Below are positions 16,542 to 25,543 of a DNA stretch of 64,000 bases, piece by piece. This DNA is from VXYL01 sp965116345 (GTDB lineage Bacteria > Pseudomonadota > Gammaproteobacteria > Pseudomonadales > Azotimanducaceae), in contig OZ220680.1 in the NCBI GenBank assembly GCA_965116345.1, positions 3,658,001-3,722,000 of the forward strand. The letters are read 5' to 3'. The notes under the pieces were generated by a model that saw only the letters and a program-made list of their open reading frames with translations, was not told the DNA's origin and ran no database searches. Within the stretch, counting starts at the first letter, position 1. Every line of letters starts with the position of its first letter. Made by a program: the position numbers and the translations under genes.

Positions 16542-17304
16542 GATTGCTTCCAGCTGCGCCCACTTCGTCTTGAGCTTCTCCTTGCGCTCGACCTCCTCGC
16601 CTTCCGTCGCTTCCTTGAAGTTGGGATCGATGTTCGGGCGTTCGCTCTCCTTCAACGCGAGCTTGGCGAGGCGGCTCTCGTAGTAGATCGGGACGGTGGC
16701 ACGATCCTCGACGGCGCGCCGGATGTCGTAGACGCTGATGTAGTCGCCGAACAGGCGCGGGTGCTGACGTCCTGAAGCTCGATGGGCGTGCCTGTGAAGC
16801 CGATGAACGAGGCGTTGGGGAGCGCGTCGCGCATGTGGCGGGCAAACCCGTCGATGAAGTCGTACTGGCTTCGGTGCGCCTCGTCCGCGATGACGACGAT
16901 TTCCGCCGTGGTGCGCGCTTTGGATCGCAGGCGCCCTCCAGCACGACCTGCAACTGGAGCAGGCTCGGGTCGGCAAGCGATTCGCCCGTGACGGTGCGCC
17001 AGGGCTTGAACCACTCGCGCCCGGCGGTGAGCGTACCCATGCGGGCTTCCACTCCGTCCGAGACGATGAGGCACGCGTTCATGGCGAAAAGAGCGGGAAG
17101 CTCGGCCTTGTAAGTCTGCAACTGCTGCCAGGCCGTCCAAACGGTGGCGTCTTCATCGGCCGGATTCTTGAGTTCGATGACGCAAAGCGGGAGCCCGTTG
17201 ACGAACAGGACAATGTCCGGGCGCCTCTCGTGGCCGCTTTCGACGACGGTGAACTGGTTGACGGCCAGCCAGTCGTTGGCCGTCGGGTCATCGAAATCGA
17301 GCAC
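16542..17304 (-). pseudogene. hsdR: Type I restriction R subunit (hsdR) remnant with internal deletion and frameshifts
   Basis: From 17304 leftwards the frame reads as HsdR N-terminal nuclease region (LDFDDPTANDWLAVNQF, RRPDIVLFVNGLPLCVIELK, then TGESLADPSLLQLQVVLEG). Homology then jumps, in another frame, to VVIADEAHRSQYDFIDG and IGFTGTPIELQDV (helicase motifs II and III), skipping motif I. It jumps again to FGDYISVYDIRRAVEDRATV and KTKWAQLEAI. The remainder of the helicase and the C-terminus are missing. This cannot make a working motor and is a clear pseudogene. Confidence 0.85.
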
Positions 17305-17312
17305 CTGAGCCT

Positions 17313-17453
17313 GAGCAACGCGAGACCCAACAGGACCGGACCCTCTTGGCCCAGAAGGCGGCTTTGGTATGTGGTGCCGCGTTGCAGATCGAAGTAATCC
17401 CCGAGCGTGGCTTGAGGCGCGGCTACCCGATTGGCCAGCGACACGTGCTCCAT
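17313..17453 (-). pseudogene. hsdS: Type I specificity subunit (hsdS) N-terminal stub
   Basis: About 47 residues from the ATG at 17453 match the start of an HsdS target-recognition domain: PQATLGDYFDLQRGTTYQS and GQEGPVLLGL. The homology ends there and the DNA continues directly into hsdR sequence in a different frame. The rest of hsdS and the start of hsdR must have been lost in one deletion. Confidence 0.7.
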
Positions 17454-17475
17454 AGTGAAGTCGCTTCCAGCGGTG

Positions 17476-17694
17476 TCAGCCGGTGGCCGCTACGTCGACC
17501 ACTGCGGTGGTGCAACGTGGAGCCGGCACCGGCTCGCTATGGTCCCGCAGGCTTTCGATATGGAACGCGATGGCGGTGCGCATCTCGCGAACCACGTCGT
17601 CCCGCGTGGCCCCCGTCGCGACACAACCGGGGAGGTCAGGCGCGTAGGCGGAGAAGTTGCGCGGCGTCTGCTCGATAACGATGGCGTATTCCAT
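17476..17694 (-). CDS. hicB: HicB-type antitoxin
   Basis: 72 residues starting MEYAIVIEQTPRNFSAYAPDLPGCVATG, the partial RNase H-like fold of HicB (the YxxxxPDLPGC motif). A short C-terminal tail takes the place of a long DNA-binding domain. It follows hicA on the same strand by 9 bp, the usual toxin-antitoxin order. HicB binds and blocks HicA and usually represses the operon. It appears intact although the flanking hsd genes are stubs. Confidence 0.85.
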   Translation of the reverse strand: MEYAIVIEQTPRNFSAYAPDLPGCVATGATRDDVVREMRTAIAFHIESLRDHSEPVPAPRCTTAVVDVAATG

Positions 17695-17703
17695 GATGCT
17701 CCC

Positions 17704-17895
17704 TCAGTCCGTCAACCCGGCCTGCCGCTTGATGCTGCCCCATGTTCCACGGGCGAGGTCGTCGCCCAGGTTGCCCGCGACCGTGACCGTGCCGCGCTTC
17801 GTCGGATGCCGGTACTGGCGATGACTTCCGCGCGTGGGCACCTTCCGCCAGCCATCTCTCTCCAGGGCACGAACGGCATCGCGGACGGTGACCAT
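17704..17895 (-). CDS. hicA: HicA-type mRNA interferase toxin
   Basis: 63 residues from the ATG at 17895: MVTVRDAVRALERDGWRKV, then the catalytic GSHRQYRHP (His in a double-stranded-RNA-binding-like fold) and a late GTVTVAGN strand. HicA cleaves mRNA when free of HicB. A longer start at 17928 would overlap the hsdM remnant. Placement between hsdM and hsdS is common for small accessory genes in type I loci. Here the pair seems to be the only part of the locus still whole. Confidence 0.85.
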   Translation of the reverse strand: MVTVRDAVRALERDGWRKVPTRGSHRQYRHPTKRGTVTVAGNLGDDLARGTWGSIKRQAGLTD

Positions 17896-17911
17896 CTCGG
17901 AGCGCCCGGCG

Positions 17912-18301
17912 TCATCGGTTCGAGGCACCGGGCGCAGCGAACCCGAGCCCCGCGAGATTCTTCGAGATGGCCGCGTCTAGGCGAGCACCCTCCGCCTGCT
18001 GATCGTGCAACTCGGCGACGAGCCGCTGCTCGACCCCGGCCATCGCGTCGTCGACCAACTGGCCGATGGTGGACTGTCTGGCCTGCGCCTTGAGATGCGC
18101 CCAGCGTGCTTCCGGCGGAACCCAGAAGATGCTCTCGGCGGTGTACTCGTCGGGATCCTCGGCTGCTTCCGAGCCCCACTCGGCGAGCACGGCGGCGTGG
18201 CGCTCCTCGAAGGCGTCCGAGATGTACCTGAGGAAGATGAGGCCGAGCACGACGTGCTTGTACTCGGCGGCGTCCATGGAGCCGCGTAACGCGTCGGCCA
18301 T
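17912..18301 (-). pseudogene. hsdM: Type I methylase (hsdM) with the catalytic core deleted in frame
   Basis: 129 residues in one open frame. Residues 1-85 are the HsdM N-terminal helical domain (SMDAAEYKHVVLGLIFLRYI, then ESIFWVPPEARWAHL and IGQLVDDAMAG). They run straight into what is normally the extreme C-terminus of HsdM (LVAELHDQQAEGARLDAAI, then LAGLGF). About 350 residues, including the SAM-binding and NPPF motifs, are absent. The deletion kept the frame, so a mini-protein could be made, but it cannot methylate DNA. The normal N-terminal leader is also unclear. Confidence 0.8.
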
Positions 18302-19365
18302 GGACCATAGCGGATTCGTCGATGCCTATGAGGTGTCGGCCTTCCTCACGGAGGGTTGTGGTCGTCTTGGAGGGCATGGGGACGAATGGCCGTCTGTGGC
18401 GTGAACGGGGATTCTAGCAACGGAGAGTCAAGCCGTCGCCTCGATCACGCCAATCGACGCGACACCCAGTGCCGAGCTGCGACGCAGCAGCGCAGGCGGT
18501 CGACGCATCGCAAGGCGCGGCACGGCGCGTGCCGAACAAGGCTGGCGGGCCAGATGTCGCAAGACACGCCGCGGCCGCCGCAGGAGACGGCGAGGGAATA
18601 CGCGTCGACGGGCATTGCCGCACGAAGGTGCGGGGTCCGGACACCCCGACGGGTGCCGGGTCGCCCATTAGAACTCAACCACACGCCGGCTCCCGGTCGC
18701 AGTCGCGGCCGCGGGGCGCGGCCGAATCGGACACGCCGCGCCGATCGGGAATCCCGACAACGAAGCAGCTCCCGACGACCTGTCGCCGGGGCGTTTACCG
18801 ATTCGGAAAGAACGCGACCGTTGACGCCCGCGAACGCCCTCCCCTAGTTTCCGAACCGGATCGTAAACCCTTTCGGGGAGACCGGAACGATGCGCCAACT
18901 GCACTTCGATCTGCTGCGGCTGCAGGCGCAGCGCCATCTTCACGTGCGCGTCCGTGACGAGGGCCAACTTCCCGGGGTCCAGGCGGCGGGACACGGCCGG
19001 GGGAAGGCATGAGGATCCTCGACGAACCGTGCCTCGGCGACGGCAGCCGGGCGTTCGTCGTTGGAACGGGAGATCGGCGACGAGGCCGTGGCGCTTGAGC
19101 TCATCCCCGCGGGATGCGGGAAGCTCGGCGTTCGTGGAACGGGCCCGATGGGAACACGACCGGACGGACGGTTAGCGCATTCAGTGCTACGGATGGCTGG
19201 GTTCGGGGTTGGGCCGTTGACGATGGTCGACAGCCCCGTGGTGGGGTCGAGCGTTTCGCACGCAGGACGTTTCGCCCGCAGGAAATGAAGGGACCGATGC
19301 GGCGGTGGAACTGTGGGAGTGGGATGTCGTGCGAGCCGCTAAGAAATACGGCCCACGGAGGCGTG
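18302..19365. other. 1.06-kb region with no recognised gene
   Basis: The sequence is GC-rich with many chance ORFs on both strands. A short frame starting at 18890 (MRQLHFDLLRLQAQ) weakly recalls the start of tyrosine integrases but lacks everything else, and I do not call it. Base composition is similar to that of genes, so this is probably decayed coding DNA from the same accessory region. Confidence 0.4.
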
Positions 19366-19810
19366 TTAGCCGGAGCGCGCAGCCTTGGCGCCATTGGCGA
19401 TCTCGTAGGTCCTCGGCGAGGTCTGGCGGACGAGTATGACGCCGCGTTCCTGAAGCAGCGGCCAAAGTTCCTTGGCGAGGAACTGACCGCACCTCTGTGT
19501 GTTCACGGCCCGCGAACTTGTTGCGGGCCCAGAAACGCCACAGGTCGGCCTTCTGGGCGGGCACGTAGAGCGAGAGCCGCGCAACGGGCGGGCGTGTGTC
19601 CGGCCAATCCCCGATGACGGTCTCGATGACGTGCTGGGCATGCGTCGTGTTCGGCAGGTTCTCCACGTCGACGTAGAGGCCGGCGCAGACCGGAGCGGGG
19701 AGGCGCGGACTGGCTGCGGAACTCAAATCGCTTTCGCCATGGTCGGTCGGACCTCGCGGCGCCCGGATCAGTCGGGTCGGGGGCCGCCAGGGCCATTTCG
19801 GATTCGGCAT
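19366..19810 (-). pseudogene. NYN-domain (PIN-like RNase) protein, broken
   Basis: From 19810 the frame gives CAGLYVDVENLPN, the first Asp motif of NYN/LabA-type PIN nucleases, and continues to KADLWRFWARNKF. After about position 19510 the homology continues in another frame as FLAKELWPLLQERGVILVRQ, then SPRTYEIANG, which looks like the C-terminal part. The middle of the domain with the other acidic residues is missing, so a deletion plus frame change has destroyed the gene. It is another nuclease-like remnant of the 15-20 kb region. Confidence 0.6.
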
Positions 19811-20020
19811 TCGCGATTTCCTTCAGGGCGCGCAAGATCCTCGCCGACGGCCCCGCGATCCGCCGGCGGCGATCGCCTCGACCCCATGGAACCTGGCACG
19901 CGCCGTGCGCAACCCGGCGGAGCCGCGCGAGCGTGGCGGAACAGGGCAGTGCCTCGGCTCGTAAGCAGAAATACTGCGACAATCGGCTCGGGTGGCGGGT
20001 AGGCGACGACTTGCGGGTAT

Positions 20021-20069
20021 GAAGTTTCGCGCCAGCGAAACTTCCAACGCGACCGTCAGGTCGCGCTAG
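20021..20069. repeat. Double-hairpin REP-like element at the aceA stop
   Basis: Two adjacent inverted repeats: GAAGTTTCGCgccaGCGAAACTTC and GCGACCgtcaGGTCGC. The right border CTAG contains the aceA stop (TAG on the minus strand). Related copies are at 26451-26500, 31351-31415 and, in part, 14874-14892. The hairpins could end aceA transcription. Confidence 0.75.
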
Positions 20070-21373
20070 CTCGCGAACTGGGCCTCTTCCGTGGACCCCG
20101 TCAGCGCCGTCACCGACGACTGACCGCCCTGGATGACTTCGGCGACCTGGTCGAAGTAGCCGGTGCCCACCTCCTGCTGGTGGCTGACGAAGGAATAGCC
20201 CGCATTCGTGGCGGCGAACTCCTTCTCCTGCAGGTCCACGTACGCTGACATCTGCCGGTCGACGTAGTCGCGGCTCAAGTCGTACATGTTGAACCACATG
20301 CTGTGGATGCCCGCCAGGGTGATGAACTGGAACTTGTAGCCCATGGCGGCCAGTTCGCGCTGGAACTTGGCGATGGTCGCGTCGTCGAGGTTGGCGCGCC
20401 AGTTGAACGACGGCGAGCAGTTGTACGCCAGCATCTGGTCCGGATGTACGCGGTGGATGGCCTCGGCGAATGTCTTGGCCTCGTCGAGGTCGGGCACCGC
20501 GGTCTCGCACCAGATGAGGTCGGCGTAGGGGGCGTACGCCAAGCCGCGGGACACGGCCTGGTCGAGCCCGCAGCGGGTCTTGTAGAAGCCCTCGGGGGTG
20601 CGCTCGCCGGTCAGGAAGGGTTGATCCCATTCGTCGATGTCGCTGGTGACCATCTCGGCGGCATTGGCGTCGGTGCGGGCCATGAGGATCGTGGGCACGT
20701 CGCAGACGTCCGCGGCGAGGCGCGCCGCGATCAGCTTCTGCACCGCTTCGATGGTCGGCACGAGCACCTTGCCACCCATGTGGCCGCACTTCTTCACCGA
20801 GGCGAGCTGATCCTCGAAATGGACGCCGGCGGCACCGGCGGCGATCATCCCCTTCATCAGTTCGAAGGCGTTCAGGACACCGCCGAAGCCGGCCTCGGCA
20901 TCGGCGACGATCGGCGCGTAGTAGTCGATGCCGTCGTCGACGCCGTTCGCCCACTGGATTTCGTCCGCCCGCCGGAAGGCGTTGTTGATGCGGTTTACGA
21001 CGCTCGGCACGGAGTTGACCGCGTAGAGCGACTGGTCCGGGTACATGGTCTCCGACGTGTTGTTGTCGGCCGCCACCTGCCAGCCGGACAGGTAGATGGC
21101 CTTGATGCCGGCCTTGACCTGCTGGACCGCCTGACCACCGGTGACCGCACCGAGGCAGTTGACGAAGTTCTCGCCCTGAAGGATCTCCCAGAGCTTGTCG
21201 GCACCATGGGCTGCGAGCATGCTGCGATGCGGGATGGTGCCGCGCAGATTGACGACGTCGGTCGCCGTATAGCCGCGCTTGACGTCCTTCCAGCGCGGGT
21301 TCGTGTTCCATTCCTCGTCGAGTTCCGCGATTTGCTCCGGGCGCGGCTTCCTCGGCACGAAGTGCAGTGCCAT
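20066..21373 (-). CDS. aceA: Isocitrate lyase
   Basis: 435 residues from ATG 21373 with GGAGGAACCCC as ribosome binding site. The product has the full isocitrate lyase layout, including the catalytic loop SVKKCGHMGGKVLVPT (Cys-Gly-His) near residue 190, APIVADAEAGFGG and PSFNWR. It splits isocitrate to glyoxylate and succinate for growth on C2 compounds and fatty acids. Its place next to purB and mnmA matches the Pseudomonas order. Malate synthase is not in the window. The stop codon lies on the border of a REP-like repeat. Confidence 0.95.
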   Translation of the reverse strand: MALHFVPRKPRPEQIAELDEEWNTNPRWKDVKRGYTATDVVNLRGTIPHRSMLAAHGADKLWEILQGENFVNCLGAVTGGQAVQQVKAGIKAIYLSGWQVAADNNTSETMYPDQSLYAVNSVPSVVNRINNAFRRADEIQWANGVDDGIDYYAPIVADAEAGFGGVLNAFELMKGMIAAGAAGVHFEDQLASVKKCGHMGGKVLVPTIEAVQKLIAARLAADVCDVPTILMARTDANAAEMVTSDIDEWDQPFLTGERTPEGFYKTRCGLDQAVSRGLAYAPYADLIWCETAVPDLDEAKTFAEAIHRVHPDQMLAYNCSPSFNWRANLDDATIAKFQRELAAMGYKFQFITLAGIHSMWFNMYDLSRDYVDRQMSAYVDLQEKEFAATNAGYSFVSHQQEVGTGYFDQVAEVIQGGQSSVTALTGSTEEAQFAS

Positions 21374-21668
21374 TGGGGTTCCTCCAAGTGCTCTAGGGTG
21401 GACGTGCCACGTTTCGCGGGCACGAAAAGCGCGCCATTGTAGCGGCGCGGTTGCAGATTGGAAGATGTGCGGTTGGCTTTGGCTGGAGAAACTCACCGCT
21501 GACGATCAACTGCCCACACCAATCACCGCTGGCGGGCCATCCAATACGCAACCTAAGGTTGACATCTCTGGAGAGACTGAATGTCAGTGAGGTACGGCCG
21601 GCTGGGACAGGAAGTGATCCGTGGCAGACGACCATCGGGCTCGCGTTGACTGGACGGCTGTAGACCCT

Positions 21669-22088
21669 TCAGGGCAGTGACATCAACCGGTGCTCGATGC
21701 CGGCTTCCGAAAACGGGTCGCCTGTGACTCGAAATCCGGCGCGTTCGTAGAACCCGACGGCATCCGCTTGGGCGTGCAGGAACACCGACAAGCCCGAGTT
21801 CCGCGCGGCACCGACCGCGAGGGCGAGGAGCCGGGCGCCGACACCGCGCCCCCGCCACGGTTGGAGTACCGCCATGCGTCCGATCTGACCCGACGGCATC
21901 AACCTCGCGGTACCGATCGGACAACCGCCGTCGTCCACGGCCAGGAAGTGACGGCAGCGGGGATCATCGCCGTCCCATTCCTCGTTGGGGTCGATGCCCT
22001 GTTCATCGACGAACACCGTACGGCGGATCTCGGAAAGGGCGCTGCCCTGTCGCTCCCAGGAAACCTCCGAGGCTCGGTAGCCGGTCAT
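21669..22088 (-). CDS. GNAT-family N-acetyltransferase
   Basis: 139 residues. The acetyl-CoA-binding motif is IGRMAVLQPWRGRGVGARLL (Q/RxxGxG/A) near residue 70, and VGFYERAGF gives the final GNAT strand. The early part RRTVFVDEQGIDPNEEWDGDD is typical of the ElaA/YjcF-like branch of small acetyltransferases with unknown substrates. It overlaps purB by 4 bp (ATGA) and is probably translated with it. Confidence 0.85.
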   Translation of the reverse strand: MTGYRASEVSWERQGSALSEIRRTVFVDEQGIDPNEEWDGDDPRCRHFLAVDDGGCPIGTARLMPSGQIGRMAVLQPWRGRGVGARLLALAVGAARNSGLSVFLHAQADAVGFYERAGFRVTGDPFSEAGIEHRLMSLP

Positions 22089-23473
22089 CCGTCGCTTTCG
22101 AACGCGGCCCGTGCAAGTGCGGCGGCCAACCCGGTGTACTCGGCCGGCGTCAAGGCCGCGAGCTTGTCGCGAACGGTCTCGGGCAGGTCGAGTTCGTCGA
22201 GCATCGCGCGATACACGTGGCGGTCGATCCGCCGACCCCGCGTCAGTGTCTTGAGGCGTTCATAGGGCTCGTCGGCACCCGAGGCCCGAAGCACCGTCTG
22301 CACGGCTTCGGCGAGGACCTCCCAGGCGCCGTCCAGATCGGCGGCCAGCCGGGTGCGGTCCACGTCGAGCTTGGCGATGCCCCGGTACGCGCTGTCCCAG
22401 GCGACGACGCAGTGACCGAAAGCCGTGCCGACGCTGCGCAGCGCCGTGGAGTCGGATAGGTCACGCTGCCAGCGCGACACCGGGAGCTTTTCGGCGAGGT
22501 GGCCGAGCATCGCGTTGGCGAGGCCGAGGTTGCCCTCGGAGTTCTCGAAGTCGATGGGGTTGACCTTGTGCGGCATGGTCGAACTGCCCGTCTCGCCGGC
22601 CACCGGCCGCTGCCGGAAATAGCCCAGCGCGATGTAGCCCCAGACGTCCCGATCGAAGTCCAGAACCACCTGGTTGAAGCGCACGAGACTGTGGAACAGC
22701 TCGGCCAGGTAGTCGTGAGGTTCGATCTGCGTGGTGTGCTCGTTGAAGTCGAGTCCGAGTCGGGCGATGAACTCGCGGTTGCGGGCCGGCCAATCGACCC
22801 CGGGATAGGCCACGACGTGGGCGTTGTAGTTGCCTACCGCACCGTTCATCTTGGCGAGGAGGTCGGTGCGCTCAAACTGGTCGCGCTGGCGGCGCAGACG
22901 CACGACGACGTTGGCGAGTTCCTTGCCGACCGTGGTGGGCGATGCCGCCTGGCCATGAGTGCGCGAGAGCATGGGCTCCTCGGCGAACGGTGCCGCGAAG
23001 TCCACGAGCGCTTCGATCAGCCGGTCCATCGCCGGCTTGAGCACGGCCTCGCGGGCGTTGTGCATCATCAACGCGTAGGCGACGTTGTTGATGTCCTCCG
23101 AGGTGCACGCGAAGTGGACGAACTCGATGCTCCCGGCGAGAGCCTCGTCGGCGCCTGCGACGGCCGCCTTGACGAAGTACTCGACTGCCTTGACGTCGTG
23201 GTTGGTGTCGGCTTCGAGTGCCCGAACGGCTTCGGCATCGGCGTCGTCGAAGTCCTGCCAGATTCGCCGCAGACGCGCCTCGGCCTCGGGGTCGACGGAC
23301 AGTTCCGGAATCTCGGGCATCGCCGCCAAGTGCAGGAACCACTCGACTTCCACGCGTACGCGGTAGCGGTGCAGCGCGGATTCGCTGACGATCGACGACA
23401 ACGCCCGGGTGCGCTTGGCGTAGCGTCCGTCCAGCGGCGAGACAGCGGTCATGGCTTGCCGGTCATCGCTCAC
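22085..23473 (-). CDS. purB: Adenylosuccinate lyase
   Basis: 462 residues from a GTG at 23473 that overlaps the mnmA stop (GTGA); an ATG at 23452 inside is possible. TAVSPLDGRY near the start and the flexible catalytic loop SSTMPHKVNPIDFENSEGN are those of PurB. The enzyme removes fumarate from SAICAR and adenylosuccinate in purine synthesis. In many gammaproteobacteria purB follows mnmA with hflD between; hflD is absent here and the two genes overlap. Confidence 0.95.
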   Translation of the reverse strand: MSDDRQAMTAVSPLDGRYAKRTRALSSIVSESALHRYRVRVEVEWFLHLAAMPEIPELSVDPEAEARLRRIWQDFDDADAEAVRALEADTNHDVKAVEYFVKAAVAGADEALAGSIEFVHFACTSEDINNVAYALMMHNAREAVLKPAMDRLIEALVDFAAPFAEEPMLSRTHGQAASPTTVGKELANVVVRLRRQRDQFERTDLLAKMNGAVGNYNAHVVAYPGVDWPARNREFIARLGLDFNEHTTQIEPHDYLAELFHSLVRFNQVVLDFDRDVWGYIALGYFRQRPVAGETGSSTMPHKVNPIDFENSEGNLGLANAMLGHLAEKLPVSRWQRDLSDSTALRSVGTAFGHCVVAWDSAYRGIAKLDVDRTRLAADLDGAWEVLAEAVQTVLRASGADEPYERLKTLTRGRRIDRHVYRAMLDELDLPETVRDKLAALTPAEYTGLAAALARAAFESDG

Positions 23474-24567
23474 GTCGCACTCCCCGCCGAGTCGATGCGG
23501 CCGCCGCCCAAACACTCGTCGCCGATGTAGAACGCGACGTACTGACCCGGGGTCACTGCCCGTTGCGGCCGCTCGAATACCACGTGGGCGTGATCGCCGT
23601 CGACGTTCACCGTACACGCCTGGTCGGGCTGACGGTAGCGGGTCTTGGCCGTGCACGGAAGCGCTTGTCCCTTGGTCGCATGCTCCACCGCGTCCGGCGA
23701 GATCCAGTTCAGGTTCGAGGCGTCGAGCCAGGAGGTGGCGAGGTCGCTCTCGTCCTGGGTCACGACCAGGGTGTTGGTGTCCATGTCCTTGGCGGCGACA
23801 TACCAAGGGCTCTCACGCCGGTCCCGCAGGCCGCCGAGGCCGATGCCCTGGCGCTGGCCGAGGGTGTAGAAGGCGAGTCCCCGGTGCTCGCCGAGTACTT
23901 TGCCCGCGGTATCCGCGATGGGTCCACGGGCGGCGGACACGTAGCGGCCGAGGAAGTCGGCGAAGCGGCGCTCGCCGATGAAACAGATCCCGGTGCTGTC
24001 CTTCTTGTCGTGGACGGCGAAACCCGCGTCGCGGGCGCGCGCACGCACAGCCGGCTTGGTTAGATCGCCGACGGGGAACAGGCAGCCGTCGAGCTCGGTC
24101 GCCGGGACGGCCTGCAGGAAGTACGTCTGGTCCTTGTTGGCGTCGTGTCCCTTGAACAGCCCGAATCGTCCGCCGGGAGGACTGCGACGCGCGTAGTGTC
24201 CGGTGGCGACGGTGTCGAAGCCGAGTTCGGCGGCGTAATCCGTGAACAGCTTGAACTTGATCTCCCGGTTGCAGAGGACATCGGGGTTCGGCGTGCGGCC
24301 ACTGCGGTAGTCGGCGAGAAACGCTTCGAAGACGTTGTCCCAGTATTCGGCCGAAAAGTTGGCGGTGGCGAGTTCGATGTCCAGCGTCCGGCAGACTTCG
24401 GCAGCATCGGCGTAGTCGGCGAGAGCGGTACAGTATTCGGTCCCGTCGTCCTCTTCCCAGTTCTTCATGAAGAGGCCCGCGACGTCGTATCCGCGTTCCT
24501 TGAGGATGAGAGCCGCGACGGCGGAATCCACGCCGCCGGACATGCCCACCATGACCGAACCCGTCAC
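23470..24567 (-). CDS. mnmA: tRNA-specific 2-thiouridylase MnmA
   Basis: 365 residues. The PP-loop GMSGGVDSAVAA near residue 8, the catalytic cysteine in TPNPDVLCNREIKF and the second cysteine in STGICFIGERRFADFL define MnmA, which puts sulfur on U34 of tRNA for Lys, Glu and Gln. The GTG at 24567 has a GAGGC ribosome binding site and fits the family start; an ATG at 24552 is possible. The gene heads the mnmA-purB-GNAT operon. A 153-bp tandem repeat array lies directly upstream. Confidence 0.95.
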   Translation of the reverse strand: MTGSVMVGMSGGVDSAVAALILKERGYDVAGLFMKNWEEDDGTEYCTALADYADAAEVCRTLDIELATANFSAEYWDNVFEAFLADYRSGRTPNPDVLCNREIKFKLFTDYAAELGFDTVATGHYARRSPPGGRFGLFKGHDANKDQTYFLQAVPATELDGCLFPVGDLTKPAVRARARDAGFAVHDKKDSTGICFIGERRFADFLGRYVSAARGPIADTAGKVLGEHRGLAFYTLGQRQGIGLGGLRDRRESPWYVAAKDMDTNTLVVTQDESDLATSWLDASNLNWISPDAVEHATKGQALPCTAKTRYRQPDQACTVNVDGDHAHVVFERPQRAVTPGQYVAFYIGDECLGGGRIDSAGSAT

Positions 24568-24657
24568 GGATCGCCTCGGCAGAAAAGACGCGGGATTATA
24601 GCGTCATAGCGGCCGGTCGGACCTCGCCGATGTCGTCTGCCAACCCGAGGTCGCGCA

Positions 24658-25060
24658 TCCTGCCCCAGCCCAAGCCGCCGCGCGCCCTGCGGGCGCGATG
24701 CACTCCGCCGGACTTGCGCCGCTGTCGCGTCGAAGTCGGGACCGCCGCTGTTCGCGTCGGGTCCGGCGGACTGCTATCGCCACAGTATCCGCCGACCTGC
24801 GGTCGGCGCATCCTGCCCCAGCCCAAGCCGCCGCGCGCCCTGCGGGCGCGATGCACTCCGCCGGACTTGCGCCGCTGTCGCGTCGAAGTCGGGACCGCCG
24901 CTGTTCGCGTCGGGTCCGGCGGACTGCTATCGCCACAGTATCCGCCGACCTGCGGTCGGCGCATCCTGCCCCAGCCCAAGCCGCCGCGCGCCCTGCGGGC
25001 GCGATGCACTCCGCCAGACTTCCGCCGCTGTCGCGTCGAAGTCTGGCGGACTGCTATGCT
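24658..25060. repeat. 153-bp tandem repeat array, about 2.6 copies
   Basis: Copies start at 24658, 24811 and 24964 (TCCTGCCCCAGCCCAAGCCG). The first two are nearly identical over 153 bp; the third lacks an internal piece and ends just before moaC. Each unit holds palindromes, for example CGCGCCctgcGGGCGCG and GCCGACctgcGGTCGGC. Because 153 is a multiple of three, long chance ORFs run through the array on both strands, and I do not call them genes. It fills the divergent mnmA-moaC gap. Confidence 0.85.
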
Positions 25061-25066
25061 GCCCGG

Positions 25067-25543
25067 ATGGTTGGTTTGACTCATTTGAACGAGCGCGGCG
25101 AGGCGTCCATGGTCGATGTTTCGGGCAAGTCGTCGACTCGGCGGGAAGCCTGTGCCCGAGCGCGGATCCGCATGGCGGCCGCCAGTCTGCAGGCGATTCT
25201 TGCTGGTGGGGGAGCCAAGGGCGACGTGCTCGCCGTCGCGCGGGTCGCGGGCATCCAGGCGGCCAAGCGCACCAGCGATCTCATTCCCCTTTGCCATCCC
25301 CTGCCACTCGCCAAGGTCGCCGTGGACTTCTCGGCCGACGGGGAAACCGCGCTCGTGGTCGAAGGGATGTGCCGTGTGACCGGGCAGACGGGGGTCGAGA
25401 TGGAGGCCCTTACCGCGGTCAGCATCGCGGCACTCACGGTCTACGACATGCTCAAGTCGACCGACCGCGGCATGACCATCGAAACCGTCCAACTCGTTCG
25501 CAAGGCGGGCGGCAAGTCCGGTACCTGGGAGCGGGCGCCGTGA
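25067..25543 (+). CDS. moaC: Cyclic pyranopterin monophosphate synthase MoaC
   Basis: 158 residues from ATG 25067 (MVGLTHLNERGEASMVDVS), matching MoaC of E. coli in start and length. TSDLIPLCHPLPLAKV and VTGQTGVEMEALTAVSIAALTVYDMLK are the conserved active-site stretches. MoaC converts the MoaA product to cPMP in molybdenum cofactor synthesis. Any promoter must lie within or beside the last repeat unit; a TATGCT at 25055 just before the ATG would give an almost leaderless transcript if used. It overlaps moaD (GTGA). moaA and moaB are not nearby. Confidence 0.95.
   Translation: MVGLTHLNERGEASMVDVSGKSSTRREACARARIRMAAASLQAILAGGGAKGDVLAVARVAGIQAAKRTSDLIPLCHPLPLAKVAVDFSADGETALVVEGMCRVTGQTGVEMEALTAVSIAALTVYDMLKSTDRGMTIETVQLVRKAGGKSGTWERAP

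Noticed and set aside
18890..19012. Short frame MRQLHFDLLRLQAQ as a possible integrase start
   Set aside because: Only 40 residues, homology too weak and no catalytic domain follows.
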